A DNA stretch of 64,000 nt from Bondarzewia mesenterica. Lineage: Eukaryota; Basidiomycota; Agaricomycetes; Russulales; Bondarzewiaceae. The stretch spans positions 42,083-106,082 of the forward strand of contig SGPL01000038.1 in the NCBI GenBank assembly GCA_004802705.1. The letters run 5' to 3'. Positions 36,429 to 45,722 of the stretch are shown in pieces. Every line of letters begins with the position of its first letter. The stretch's first letter is position 1. The notes beneath the pieces were generated by a model. It did not search any database. It was not told the origin of the DNA and was given only the letters and a program-made list of their open reading frames with translations. The position numbers were made by a program, and so were the translations under genes.

Positions 36429-37554
36429 TCAAAACCCGCCTTCGGAAGGCGACGGGCTAGAGTCTTCATGAGGGGGCTGTTGGCCCGACACCGAGGTGAG
36501 AGAGTGCCCAGGCGCAGACGTCTCCGGGGGCGGCGACAAGGGACGCATGTCGGCACCCATGCTCATGGGAGACGGTGTCCCCAAAGAAATCTTCTCATTA
36601 AGCGACCTGAGTCTCATAACTTCTGCTTCAACGGCAGCGAGACGGTCTTGCAGCTGCCGGTTCGTTTTCTCGAGGGAGACGATATGATTCGTAGCTAGGC
36701 GCACAATTAAGGTTGTCAGCGTTCAGAATGGGGATGGCACCCATGACCAATCAAGGCGCACCTCGCTCCAAAAGCGACACTTTGCTGCTTTTCTGGTTCG
36801 ACACAGGCAACACATCCTTGAGTCGCGCGTATCCATCGCGAAGCTCGTCGCGCCTCCTTTGTTCAGCCTCGATACGCTGTCTCCGCGTCGCCTCTTTCCT
36901 AGTGTGAGCAATACTCTCCGCGAGCGAAACACCCATGTCTTCGTCAGAATCGTTGAAAGAACGGCCTCGACTACGGCGCCCAGAAGAGCCGGAGGGAGAG
37001 GGAGTCGGATTGTAACGTAAAGGATTGCGGTGTACGAGGCTGTTAGCCCTTGATGAAGAAGGAGAGCCGGTACCACTGCTGTTGCGAGAGGGGTAGATGC
37101 CGTCTGCCGATGTGTCCGATCCGGAGATGGGGGGCGAGAGAGGGTCATACATATTCGGGGAGGCAGGCGGAGGGGAGTGGGACAGTGAGAGAGGAACGTG
37201 TTGCGGGGAGGAGCTATACACCTGGTGGTTCGGATAAGGGTTGGCGTTGGGCATGAGGCCGAGCCCACGCATCTGAAAAGCCTGCTGCAGCTCAGTATTC
37301 GAGAGCTGGCCTGGAAATAAATGAATGTGGTCAGAGTTTAGATCGACACGAGGAACGTGTTGTGGGGGAATAGGCGGTTGGTACCCACGCGAAGGGGGTG
37401 CGGACTGAGCGAGTTGCTGCTGGTACGGGGGCAGGCCAGCGGGTGGATACACGAGGTTGTACTGGTCCTCCTCCGGGTAAAACCCGTACGAGGCGCCAGC
37501 TGCGAGGGCCGAATGATCATCTATGTGGTGGTGGTGGTGCTGAGAGGGATCCAT
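36429..37554 (-). CDS. bHLH transcription factor (copy B)
   Basis: The start at 37554 reads MDPSQHHHHHIDDHSALAAG, with a natural five-His run, then a long Pro/Ser/Gln-rich N-terminus. The bHLH domain is KEATRRQRIEAEQRRRDELR, DGYARLKDVLPVSNQKSSKV and SLLER, interrupted by an intron at 36694-36762 at the same codon as in copy A. Helix 2 and the coiled coil follow (ATNHIVSLEKTNRQLQDRLA, then EAEVMRLRSLNEKI). The C-terminus is Ser/Pro-rich and ends SPSEGGF with the stop at 36429-36431. N-terminal and C-terminal regions differ strongly from copy A, while the DNA-binding half is nearly the same. It probably binds E-box DNA as a homodimer or heterodimer, which is inference. Confidence 0.88.
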
Positions 37555-39629
37555 GTGGGTCGTGTTTGTGTCGTTGCAGAAGTGAGCTCGTGCTTAAAGG
37601 GAGATGAAGAATTGGAAAGCGAAGAAGAAGAAAAAAATGTTGGGAGAGAAGAAAAGAAAAAGAGGAATTCAAGGAGACAATGAGGGAACAATCGGACGAG
37701 TGGCGGATCCTCGTAACGAGAGCCAAGTCTGGCATTCCAACTTTCCCCGCCCTATTCTACTCTCCCAGCTTTCTCACGGTTCTACAAACAAATCCCCCAA
37801 AGGCGCCCGCTTATCGTACAAACAATATATCCATTATTCTCGTCCCTCAACAATGGTCATCCCCCTTCCCGCAATTCGACATCAATGCTCGTCCCGTCGC
37901 TTCCTTGCGCTTTGTCCGCCCCCCGAAATGGGCCCTCAGACAAAGGTTAGTGGGCAACCGAGTAATGCACGCACAAGTGCGATAAGAGCCACCCTGATAA
38001 TCAAATAGGATTGACTGGACTCAAGAGTCATCCTAACTACCGCATCATCAATCAAATCAGACCAGAGAATAGCAGAGAATAGCCTTTTTGTCATAGCCAA
38101 TTGTCAGAGAACCGATGCCGGTGACTCTAGCGAGGGCAGCTGAGGGCAGACAAAAATCAAGAATACCACCTGGTCAATTCATCCTGATATACAAAACCAG
38201 AATCGGGTAAGAGTGCTCCTGAAGCAGGAGAGAACTATGATGAGCGCTCACGAACAGTGACTTCCGACATAACATTCGATAAAGTCACCTGAAATCACCG
38301 ACAAGCGTAGGCGAACAAGCAGAGGCGGCCAGGAACAGTACCTATATCACCGCAGAAACATAGGGGGTCCACGACGACCATACGCCTGCTTCGAGATCGA
38401 TATCCTTGTCCAGAATCTTTCGGTCTTCAAAGTTGCAATATCGTGTCGCAGCGAGACTGTAATTAGAGATGGATTGATGGTATCGATATCCGACCAGATC
38501 CCACCGCGTGAAAAGCTGCATGAAACGGCCGCCTTCGAGGGGATGGACGATGAGGAAAAACGATGTGAAAGCGCGGGAAGACCAGGGTTGCTAAGTAGAG
38601 ATGTTACTGGTGACGAAGCCTGGCCTGCTATAGAGAGAAATCTCAAGCTCCAGAACTGAGAGAATCCACCTCTCGCCACGAGTTCCTTGGCCTCGCAATC
38701 ACGTCCTACTTACCCTGAGATCACCAGCGCAGTTTCATCCAGCTGCGTCTAGCCCATACATAGCCAGAAAGCAACATGCCGACAAGCGATGTGAGTAGTT
38801 GAACTACTCAGATGTGATGATAGGCGCCGCAGCCGTTCCTTGGACGATGACGGCTCTTTAGAGCGGTATGTGGTCGAATCTGAGAGGAATATAATTCAAG
38901 CTGTGTCAAGCACCAAAGATGCACCGCACAGGTCACAAGAGGTATAATTATAACCTACCAGGCTGTGGAAGGACTCTTATATTCACAGGCACATGAGCAA
39001 AGTAAGAGATTTCCGGCAGCATTCTCCGAGCGCAAGTTGTGAAGAGTTGTGAAGTCAGTGTGTCATGATGCCGACTCGGCGCAATCTGAGAGCTAGAGCA
39101 GGAGGGCTTGAGGAAGAAGAGTACCAAACATAGCTTCTCCGCTATCAAAACCTATTAGAACTGCCAGAAAAGCTATCAAGTCTTCAATGGTTCATCGACG
39201 TTGATGTCGATGTCGATTCCATTCTGTCATCGATTCCAGTCCGCAGCGACTCGGAGTGGTGTTTGTTCGACCGTTGAACGTCGACCTTTGAGCTCGTGAA
39301 TGATTTTGACGTCAGGTACTAAAGACGCCGAGCATCCGCCGGCAAGGACGAGTCCTCGCCCTGGCATTCATGAACCCTATTCGAGATCGCTTTGACCAAG
39401 TACTTCGCCAGTTCTTGCTGACCGTCCAGATTCGGGGCATCGCTGAAGCAGTTCCCGGCAGGAACGGAAAACATGGGATTCCACTACAATTATCAGGTGG
39501 CCTAACTCCGAAAGTGAAAGCTGTCCTCTTTAACTCCTCAATCCTAATGTCAAAACTGAAGTCAGAATCCCAGTCATAAAGCTTGAAAGCTTGAAAGATT
39601 GAGACCAAAGAAATTGCATACTCACCCAT
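37555..39629. other. 2.1-kb stretch with no firm gene
   Basis: The first few hundred bases are the likely promoter of bHLH copy B. Further on there are minus-strand splice-like signals (for example GTAAGT at about 38712 and GTGAGT at about 39620) and short open stretches such as FSDAPNLDGQQELAKYLVKA near 39400-39460, which could belong to a decayed or unrecognised gene ending at the inverted-repeat element. I cannot build a coherent model. Confidence 0.4.
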
Positions 39630-39663
39630 CAGGCCCCGTGAAGCTCCTATGTAGGTTTCCCGG
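39630..39663 (+). repeat. Left terminal inverted repeat
   Basis: 34 bp, beginning CAGGCCCC and ending TTTCCCGG; pairs with 40001-40034 at 33 of 34 positions. Confidence 0.85.
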
Positions 39664-40000
39664 AAAAATAGCCTTTTTGAGGGTCAAAATCGGCCATTTC
39701 CTTCCCGAAAATAGCCTTTTTGAGGGCCTTGAAACCGCAAAATTCGTGTATCCTTGTCGGTTTATAGCCTTTTTGAGAGCGCTCGGGACCTTGCGGCCTT
39801 CATGCTCGTCATTGTCAGCACTCATGGCGAGACCTTTTTCGTACTTTTAGCACTTAACTGGAGCCGGACGAGCACTTGCGGAATAGTGATTATCGTGACT
39901 ATTTGTGACAAATCGTGACATTTGTGACTACCCTTCCCGACTTTAGCCTTTTTGAGGCCCGAAACATAGCCTTTTTGAGGCCCAATTTGAGGCCTTGGGA

Positions 40001-40034
40001 CCGGGAAACATACATAGGAGCTTCACGGGGCCTG
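40001..40034 (-). repeat. Right terminal inverted repeat
   Basis: 34 bp, beginning CCGGGAAA and ending GGGGCCTG; the reverse complement of the left arm except for one base. Confidence 0.85.
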
Positions 40035-40344
40035 TTACTAGTCGACAAAGGCTAGCCGATTCAATAGTCCTCCACGACTACTTACCCTTTTCCCAAATAT
40101 ACACGCAATCCCCCTCCTTTCCTGAGAACGGGGAGCAGGTTTCTACGGCCTCAGGCCTCAATGTCGACTCGATATCGCCCGATCCTGAATCCAGCTGGAT
40201 TTCAGAGGGTTTCGTGGCAGAAATGTGTGTCGAGGACTCGAGAGCGAAGATATGGAACAATATTCCCACGATTGTTTGCTACACGTTTCTATTGCTCACT
40301 ACCGTCGGTCCGAACCGCCTTCACATTTCGACCCATCTCCAACC
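40035..40344. promoter_or_regulatory. Presumed BOS1 promoter, next to the inverted-repeat element
   Basis: 310 bp between the element and the BOS1 start codon. No TATA box is evident. The role follows from position only. Confidence 0.45.
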
Positions 40345-41311
40345 ATGAACTCACTCTATACTCTCGGCGTCCGACAAACCAGCTCTGTGCAGGCCGACTT
40401 GGAGCGTTTGCGCGGAGGGGACACCTCTGCCTCTCTTTTAGGTCTGCATCCCGCGCTCTCATCGCATTCTCTCGCACTTGTGAACAATTGACGCCTTCGT
40501 TAGGGCAGATCTCAGCCTCCTTGGCTGCTATGAGCAGGACAATTGACGATTATGACTCCATGGCACGCAGAGAGATGATCAAGGCGAAGCAGGAAAAAGC
40601 CGCGACGTACGTGCGTTCGTTTTGAAGCGTGGGGCGTGCAAGCAATATGCTGATGCGGTTCACACCAGGCGAGTGCAGAAATTCCGATCAGATTATGCAG
40701 AGCTAAGGAAGGAATTCGAGAGGATAAAGGCACAAGCTGAAGCGGACGTACGCGATGTCCCGTTATCCCTGATCCCCAGTTTCCGTCTTGAGGCCCGAAA
40801 TATCCACGACCAACTGACAATGTTCTTTCTATCTTAGCAACGTGCAGAGCTCTTCACCGGCACCAATCCCCTACCTACCAGCGCTTCCGACGCTCGACGA
40901 CGTTTTGCTGCCTCTGCAACCCCCGAACATTCTGAATCGCCCTTTCAGATACCTCAGCCGTTCATGGCCACGAGGGAACAGCATGCCTTGCACGAGCACT
41001 CCTTCCTCCAGAACACAGACACACGGCTAGACGAATTTCTTGCACAGGGTCGAGAGGTCCTCGACAACCTCGTCGATCAACGTAACATGCTCAAAGGGAC
41101 GCAGCGCCGACTGCTCGACGCTGCTAATACGCTTGGTCTTAGTAGGGACGTCATTGGTTGGATCGAGCGCAGAAGGTCGTGTCTCTCAGACCCTTCGTGT
41201 GATGTAGGAAGCTGATCCATCTACAACAGCACACAAGACATGTATATCTTCATTGCGGGCGCTATCTTCACATTCTTCTGTTTTTATCTCATTTGGAGAT
41301 ATCTTGGATGA
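40345..41311 (+). CDS. BOS1: Golgi SNARE BOS1/membrin (GOSR2-like)
   Basis: Qb-SNARE for ER-to-Golgi vesicle fusion. The start at 40345 gives MNSLYTLGVRQTSSVQADLE, followed by LRRGGDTSASLLG-type sequence and, after an intron, QISASLAAMSRTIDDYDSMA with EMIKAKQEKAATRV and QKFRSDYAELRKEFERIKAQ. The SNARE motif lies in HALHEHSFLQNTDTRLDEFL, AQGREVLDNLVDQRNMLKGT and QRRLLDAANTLGLSRDVIGW. A short last exon encodes the tail anchor (DMYIFIAGAIFTFFCFYLIW) and the stop at 41309-41311. Four exons and about 230-250 residues match membrin. The MITE-like element lies about 310 bp upstream. Confidence 0.9.
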
Positions 41312-42207
41312 GTGCTTTTGGGACTACGGACTTGTCGTTCACTACCTGTGTATTATATGTCATGCTAATATCGACCCTTTTTATACCCGTACTTGGGCAC
41401 GTCGGCCTTTGGCTACCCCTTTCACATCCATCCACCAATGGCGACGCACCGGCCATCTTTAACCCAACCGACGATTGCGACCGGAGCCTGGGACGAGAAT
41501 ATCTTCTGCCAATGTACGCCAATACTCCCGACTCGTTGCTTGTACGATCCGAATTATATATCCTGGGTTACTGATATCAACATACACAGATACTTATAAA
41601 CAATAACTCGTACGAAAGCGCGGGATATGATCAGAAACATAGAGCTGAGAAGCAACAAGACCAACTCGAGCAAACGAGTCAGTCCAGCGAACGATGAGTA
41701 AACGCGAATGCATCCTACGTATGAGCATCCATGTGTCGGTCGAGAGGAAGGGACGCAAGGAGTATAGAAAGGTCGATCGCACTAGCAGTCCGTTGGGACA
41801 TCCCGCATGAGAACAAAACGCAAATGGCAGGGGAATAATTGAGAAAGGAAGGAGGGTAAATAAACAAAGGCAATCAAAGAAAATAGAGAGCAGACGCGAC
41901 GAAAGCCAAGTTGATAATAATCGCACAACCAATAGCCCAAAGTCCGCTATATGGCGACGACCAGCCTCCAATTGGAGGTGACCGCCGATGCGGATCCGCT
42001 ACCGCCTTCTTTCCATCCACTTTGTAGTTCGAAAAAATAAGTACGCCAACGGGGCAGCTTTCAGGGTGGGGTCGCATGTGCAAGGGGAGGGGTATCGTAG
42101 AGCCATTGATATCGAGAAATGAGAGGAGACGAGAGGAGAGGAGACAAGACAAGAGACCAGGGAATGACTAAGGGGAGGATAGGTTAGGATTTGCATACTT
42201 ATGAGAC
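41312..42207. other. Intergenic between BOS1 and the RRM-protein gene
   Basis: About 0.9 kb between two convergent genes. Apart from the possible small ORF described separately at 41874-42077, nothing is recognisable; much of it is probably 3' untranslated sequence. Confidence 0.4.
41874..42077 (-). CDS. Possible small tail-anchored protein (hypothetical)
   Basis: A 67-codon frame starting MRPHPESCPVGVLIFSNYKV at 42077 and ending in a strongly hydrophobic segment (GLWAIGCAIIINLAFVASAL) before the stop at 41874. The polar, Pro-rich front and single C-terminal membrane span resemble a tail-anchored microprotein. It lies 130 bp downstream of the RRM gene on the same strand, so it could equally be its 3' untranslated region. 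I do not recognise a family. Confidence 0.25.
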   Translation of the reverse strand: MRPHPESCPVGVLIFSNYKVDGKKAVADPHRRSPPIGGWSSPYSGLWAIGCAIIINLAFVASALYFL

Positions 42208-44737
42208 TCAGGCCTCGACTTTAAGGTCCTCGCCAACCAACTCGCCCACGACATCCACAGGAACGAACCCTTCCTCGTTGCCCATCTCTTCATCACCCTC
42301 AACCTTGATGTCTCCCTCATCGCTCGCTACCGGTCCCGCAGATGTCGGACCGTTCCCGCTTGCTGACCTCCTCGCACTTGAGCCGCCCTGGGGGCCTGAC
42401 CGAGGTGGGTTCGCGCATCTGTCCTTGCCATGGGCAATGCGCAGGTTTGCGTAGTCGGCTTTGTTCTTCACGCCATCAATCGCCTTGATCGCGTTCGAGA
42501 TATTCGTAAAGTTCACGAACGCGCAGTTCCTGTGATACATCAGTAGCCGCACATCCAATAGATAACAATCGATGTTACTGACTTTTCTTTCAAGAAATTG
42601 ACTAACTCGATATCCCCGTACTCCCCAAAGTCTCTCTTGAGCCTCTCCTCGTTAAAGGCATCGAAGTCCTCAATGTTGCCAATGTACACGTTCCTCGTTG
42701 CCCCAGAGTGCACTGCAAGAGCAAGGGCAGGAGGAAGTGGGCCAGAGTTTTTGCCCCATCCAATTTTAAGCCTGCGATTGTTGAGCGTGAGCCCTTGATA
42801 TGACGCCACTTGGAAGAATGTGAACGCCGCGGCCGGGTCGATAAAAGTAACGAACTGTAAGTTTGTCAGCACCCATTCGATGGAGATTACATGGATTGCT
42901 CTTACAGCAATGTGCTTGTCCTGCATATAACGGATGCTCTGCAAGACGCCCCCGCCGGATGGCATTGCATAGATCCTCAGCCGTTGTCTCGGGGTGGATA
43001 TTGCCCAAGTACACAGTCCTGTTCAATCCTTGACTGCCAGCTACTTGGAGACTGTCTGGAGAAAACGGCGTGTACGGCGAGAAGGGAGAGAATGGCCCCT
43101 GATTGGTGTTGATGGGGGAGAGCGATGCAGCCGCGGATTGCGCGACAAGAGACTGGGCAGCAGCGGCCTGAGCGGCTTGGGCCGCAGCCTGCTGTGACTT
43201 GGGAATGTACGCGCAGCGATCTTTGCCGTAGTTAACGCGCTTGCCGGCCCACGCGGGTTCAGTGGGAAGGGTATTTACGACCTAGGAAGGTGTCAGCCCT
43301 TTCAACGTCATCTTAATGCGGGATCGTACCTTAGTAGCAACGGAGATGCTGAGGAAGTGCACGAAGCCGATGTTCTTGTCCCTGACGATCTTGACTTGGT
43401 CTATCAATCCGAAGCGGCTGAGATCATCGCGGAGCTGCTCCTCGGTAACGTTCTCGTCAAGTCCACCGAGGTATACGTTCCTACTCGCGTTACTCTGGCT
43501 AATCGCAAGTGCAACTTGACTAGGGACTGGAGAAGGTTTGCCCCAACCAATTTTTAACTCCTGGCCATGGAGTGCGAGCTTTTTGATCGTAGCGTCGGCG
43601 TGGAACGCCGCAGCAGTCGCGCCGTCCAGGAAAGAGAGAAAGACACAAGACTTTTCGGGGAGTACGCGAATTGATTCAAGTGGGCCAAAGTGGACGAGGT
43701 TCAAGAGCTCGTCAACGGAAGCAGTTGCAGGCAAATTACCGACATAGACGGTACGTCCAGTGACGGCTGCTGTTGCACCCAAAGCAGCAGTGAGAGCATT
43801 GCCAGGGTAGTTAGCGGCCTGCGTCGAGAGGGCCAAGGAAGGTACTCGTTGGTTGAAGCCCTGTGTCGTCATGTCAGCCAACTACCACAATGACCCATAA
43901 GGAACGAGAAGCAAGAAACTCTCAGAAAAAGGATTACACATTGTTTCATGATGATTGGGAGTTTGCTAGATACCTTGCCTGGTGCAACCAATCACCAAGC
44001 AGGGTAGTCTTTCTCGGCCGTCATAATACCCTGATCACCTCTTGAGATGTTCACAACGTGGCGTTCACCCAATCCCCGGCTTGCGACTACAAGTAGCTCG
44101 GTGATTGCCGAAGACAAACAAGTCGAGAATCGCGAAAAATGATTGTCCAAGAGTTGAGCAAGACTGAAAACTCACCTGCGCAAAACCTCCAACTTGGTTG
44201 CTGTAAGGGAAACCGCTCACGCCGAGCATAGCAGGAAGACCCATTCCAAGCATATTATACCCGTTGAATCCACCGTATGCTCCGCCTCCGTTGACCTGCT
44301 GTTGCTGCTGCTGCTGCTGTTGCGCAAATGCGGCCGCGCTATTGGGGCTCATCTGCTGAGACATCCCATTTCCGTTCGTAGGTGTGTTGAGGGATGTGGA
44401 GTACAGTGGATTACCGGAAAAGGTGGCAGAGGGAGGCGAACCATTGAAGCCCTGGGAAATGTTGGCCTGAGGGCCGTATCCGTAGTTCTGGAATGCTTCA
44501 CGGGAGGCAGACACCGCGCCCGAAGCGAGTCCGTTAGCACCGTTGGTAGCAAAAGAAGTTGGAGACCATCGCGCTTTTTTAGCATCCGGACCACCGACGG
44601 TATCCATGGATCTCTGCAAATATATGAATTAACACCGTCATAACAGAAAGTGAGGTAGAACGCACCTTCATCATGTCGAGATCAAACCCGTAAGAAGGAT
44701 ACTGAGTTGCGAAAGCTGTTTGTGTGTCGTCCATCAT
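42208..44737 (-). CDS. Four-RRM RNA-binding protein of the Nrd1/Mrn1 type
   Basis: Likely post-transcriptional regulator like fission-yeast Nrd1 and budding-yeast Mrn1, which bind mRNAs during differentiation and stress. The start at 44737 gives [20 protein letters not shown]. The second exon is Gly/Asn/Ser-rich with a polyglutamine run of nine (44300-44326). Four RRMs follow: [60 protein letters not shown] and [23 protein letters not shown]1 and RRM3 are each followed by LKIGWGK, RRM2 and RRM4 by YGKDRCA or HGKDRCA, so the gene looks like two repeats of an RRM pair. The C-terminus is acidic, with the stop at 42208-42210. The intron at 43861-44175 is 315 nt, far longer than its neighbours. 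Confidence 0.88.
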
Positions 44738-45333
44738 GGTGATGTAAATGAGGGATGGGGGTATGGAAAAAAGAATAGATGGGAGAGGAGGTAACGGCGG
44801 AAGCGAGGAGAATAAAAAGAAGTAGTTAGAGAAGATGGAAAGATGTAGAGAGCGTAAGGATTGGGGAGGGAGTGGGTAGCTGGCAAACGAGTGTGAAGGA
44901 GTTGGCAGTAAAAAAGAACACGCACAAAAAGAGAGAGTGCGATGTACTTATAGATAAAGCGTTAGAAAATGCCCAACCCACGCAGGAAAACAAACGCGGC
45001 AAGCAATGGCGGGCAACGAGAGAAAGGGAGGGGAGGGACGAGAGCGAAAAAGAGCGACGCTCAGCCTTCAACGTAACAAGGCTACTCCCTCTTTTAGCAC
45101 TCTCCCGCCTCTTCCCATCTTCCCACACCTGTAAGCGCCTCAGCGCACGGACCCCTCATTGCTCCCCGCAGCGCATCGCTAGTGCTCAAGGAGAAGTATT
45201 CCGGATGTACAAGAACTGTCTATCCTTTTTTATTCTGCGAGAATTGGATGCCGTGCACCTGCTAGGGAGCCGTCGGGTTAGTGGTCAATCGTAACAGTCC
45301 ATCAACAGAATTAAATTTCATCATTTGTTGCAT
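44738..45333. other. Intergenic, promoter region of the RRM gene
   Basis: About 0.6 kb upstream of the minus-strand RRM gene, with purine-rich plus-strand sequence at 44740-45060 (a pyrimidine-rich leader on the transcribed side). No ORF is supportable. Confidence 0.4.
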
Positions 45334-45413
45334 GACCTCTTAGCTCAGTGGTAGAGCGTGTGATTCCAGCTTGAGCATCCACAAGGTCGCCGGTTCAACT
45401 CCGTCAGGGGTCA
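45334..45413 (+). tRNA. tRNA-Trp (anticodon CCA) with a short intron
   Basis: Acceptor arm GACCTCT (45334-45340) pairs with AGGGGTC (45406-45412), discriminator A at 45413. The A box TAGCTCAGTGG and B box GGTTCAACTCC are both present. The D arm is GCTC-AGTGGTA-GAGC. The anticodon CCA is at 45366-45368, preceded by TT, so the tRNA reads UGG (Trp). The anticodon loop is 15 nt, implying an 8-nt intron just 3' of the anticodon. A T6 run at 45416-45421 is a good Pol III terminator. Two stems carry one mismatch each (A-C at the bottom of the anticodon stem, C-T in the T stem), so it may be slightly degenerate. Confidence 0.83.
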
Positions 45414-45415
45414 TA

Positions 45416-45421
45416 TTTTTT
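45416..45421 (+). terminator. Pol III terminator of tRNA-Trp
   Basis: Run of six T three bases after the tRNA end, the usual RNA polymerase III stop signal. Confidence 0.7.
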
Positions 45422-45722
45422 GGTTTGGTGCAGAGTAGAAGTAGAGAGTTTTCGCCCGAGTTCACCTTGGATCGAACAACATTGACACTGTGTTCTGTTC
45501 ATCTTTTGATTTAGATGCTTGAAACATCAAACAATCGGCCCTCGCGGAGCACAGACAGCCCGGCTCATCAAACAAATCAGCAATCATGATGAATTCATAT
45601 ACGTCGCCCCGATGAGCCTGAGGTTAGGGTCGGCAAGGGCCGTCAGCCTCATCGCCTCCACTGTTGCATTCGTTTATTTCCAACCTGACCTCTTTCCCCT
45701 CACTCACGACGATTTCACGACC
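45422..45722. other. Intergenic between tRNA-Trp and the F-BAR gene
   Basis: About 300 bp holding the presumed promoter of the F-BAR gene. An open frame runs through it in phase with the F-BAR start but lacks coding character. Confidence 0.4.

Larger units (their letters stand above)
39630..40034. mobile_element. 405-bp terminal-inverted-repeat element (MITE-like)
   Basis: The two ends are inverted copies of a 34-bp sequence: the left arm 39630-39663 begins CAGGCCCCGTGAAGCTCCTA, and the right arm 40001-40034 is its reverse complement with a single mismatch. The interior has no coding capacity. It carries five same-strand copies of TAGCCTTTTTGAG (39669, 39712, 39764, 39944, 39967) and a cluster of TTTGTGAC/ATCGTGAC motifs at 39892-39930. 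Small size, long near-perfect TIRs and no ORF fit a non-autonomous DNA transposon. No convincing target-site duplication is visible at either edge. Confidence 0.8.

Noticed and set aside
38070..38095. TAGCCTTTTTG string resembling the repeat inside the 39630 element
   Set aside because: Eleven matching bases without neighbouring repeats or TIRs; chance is a sufficient explanation.
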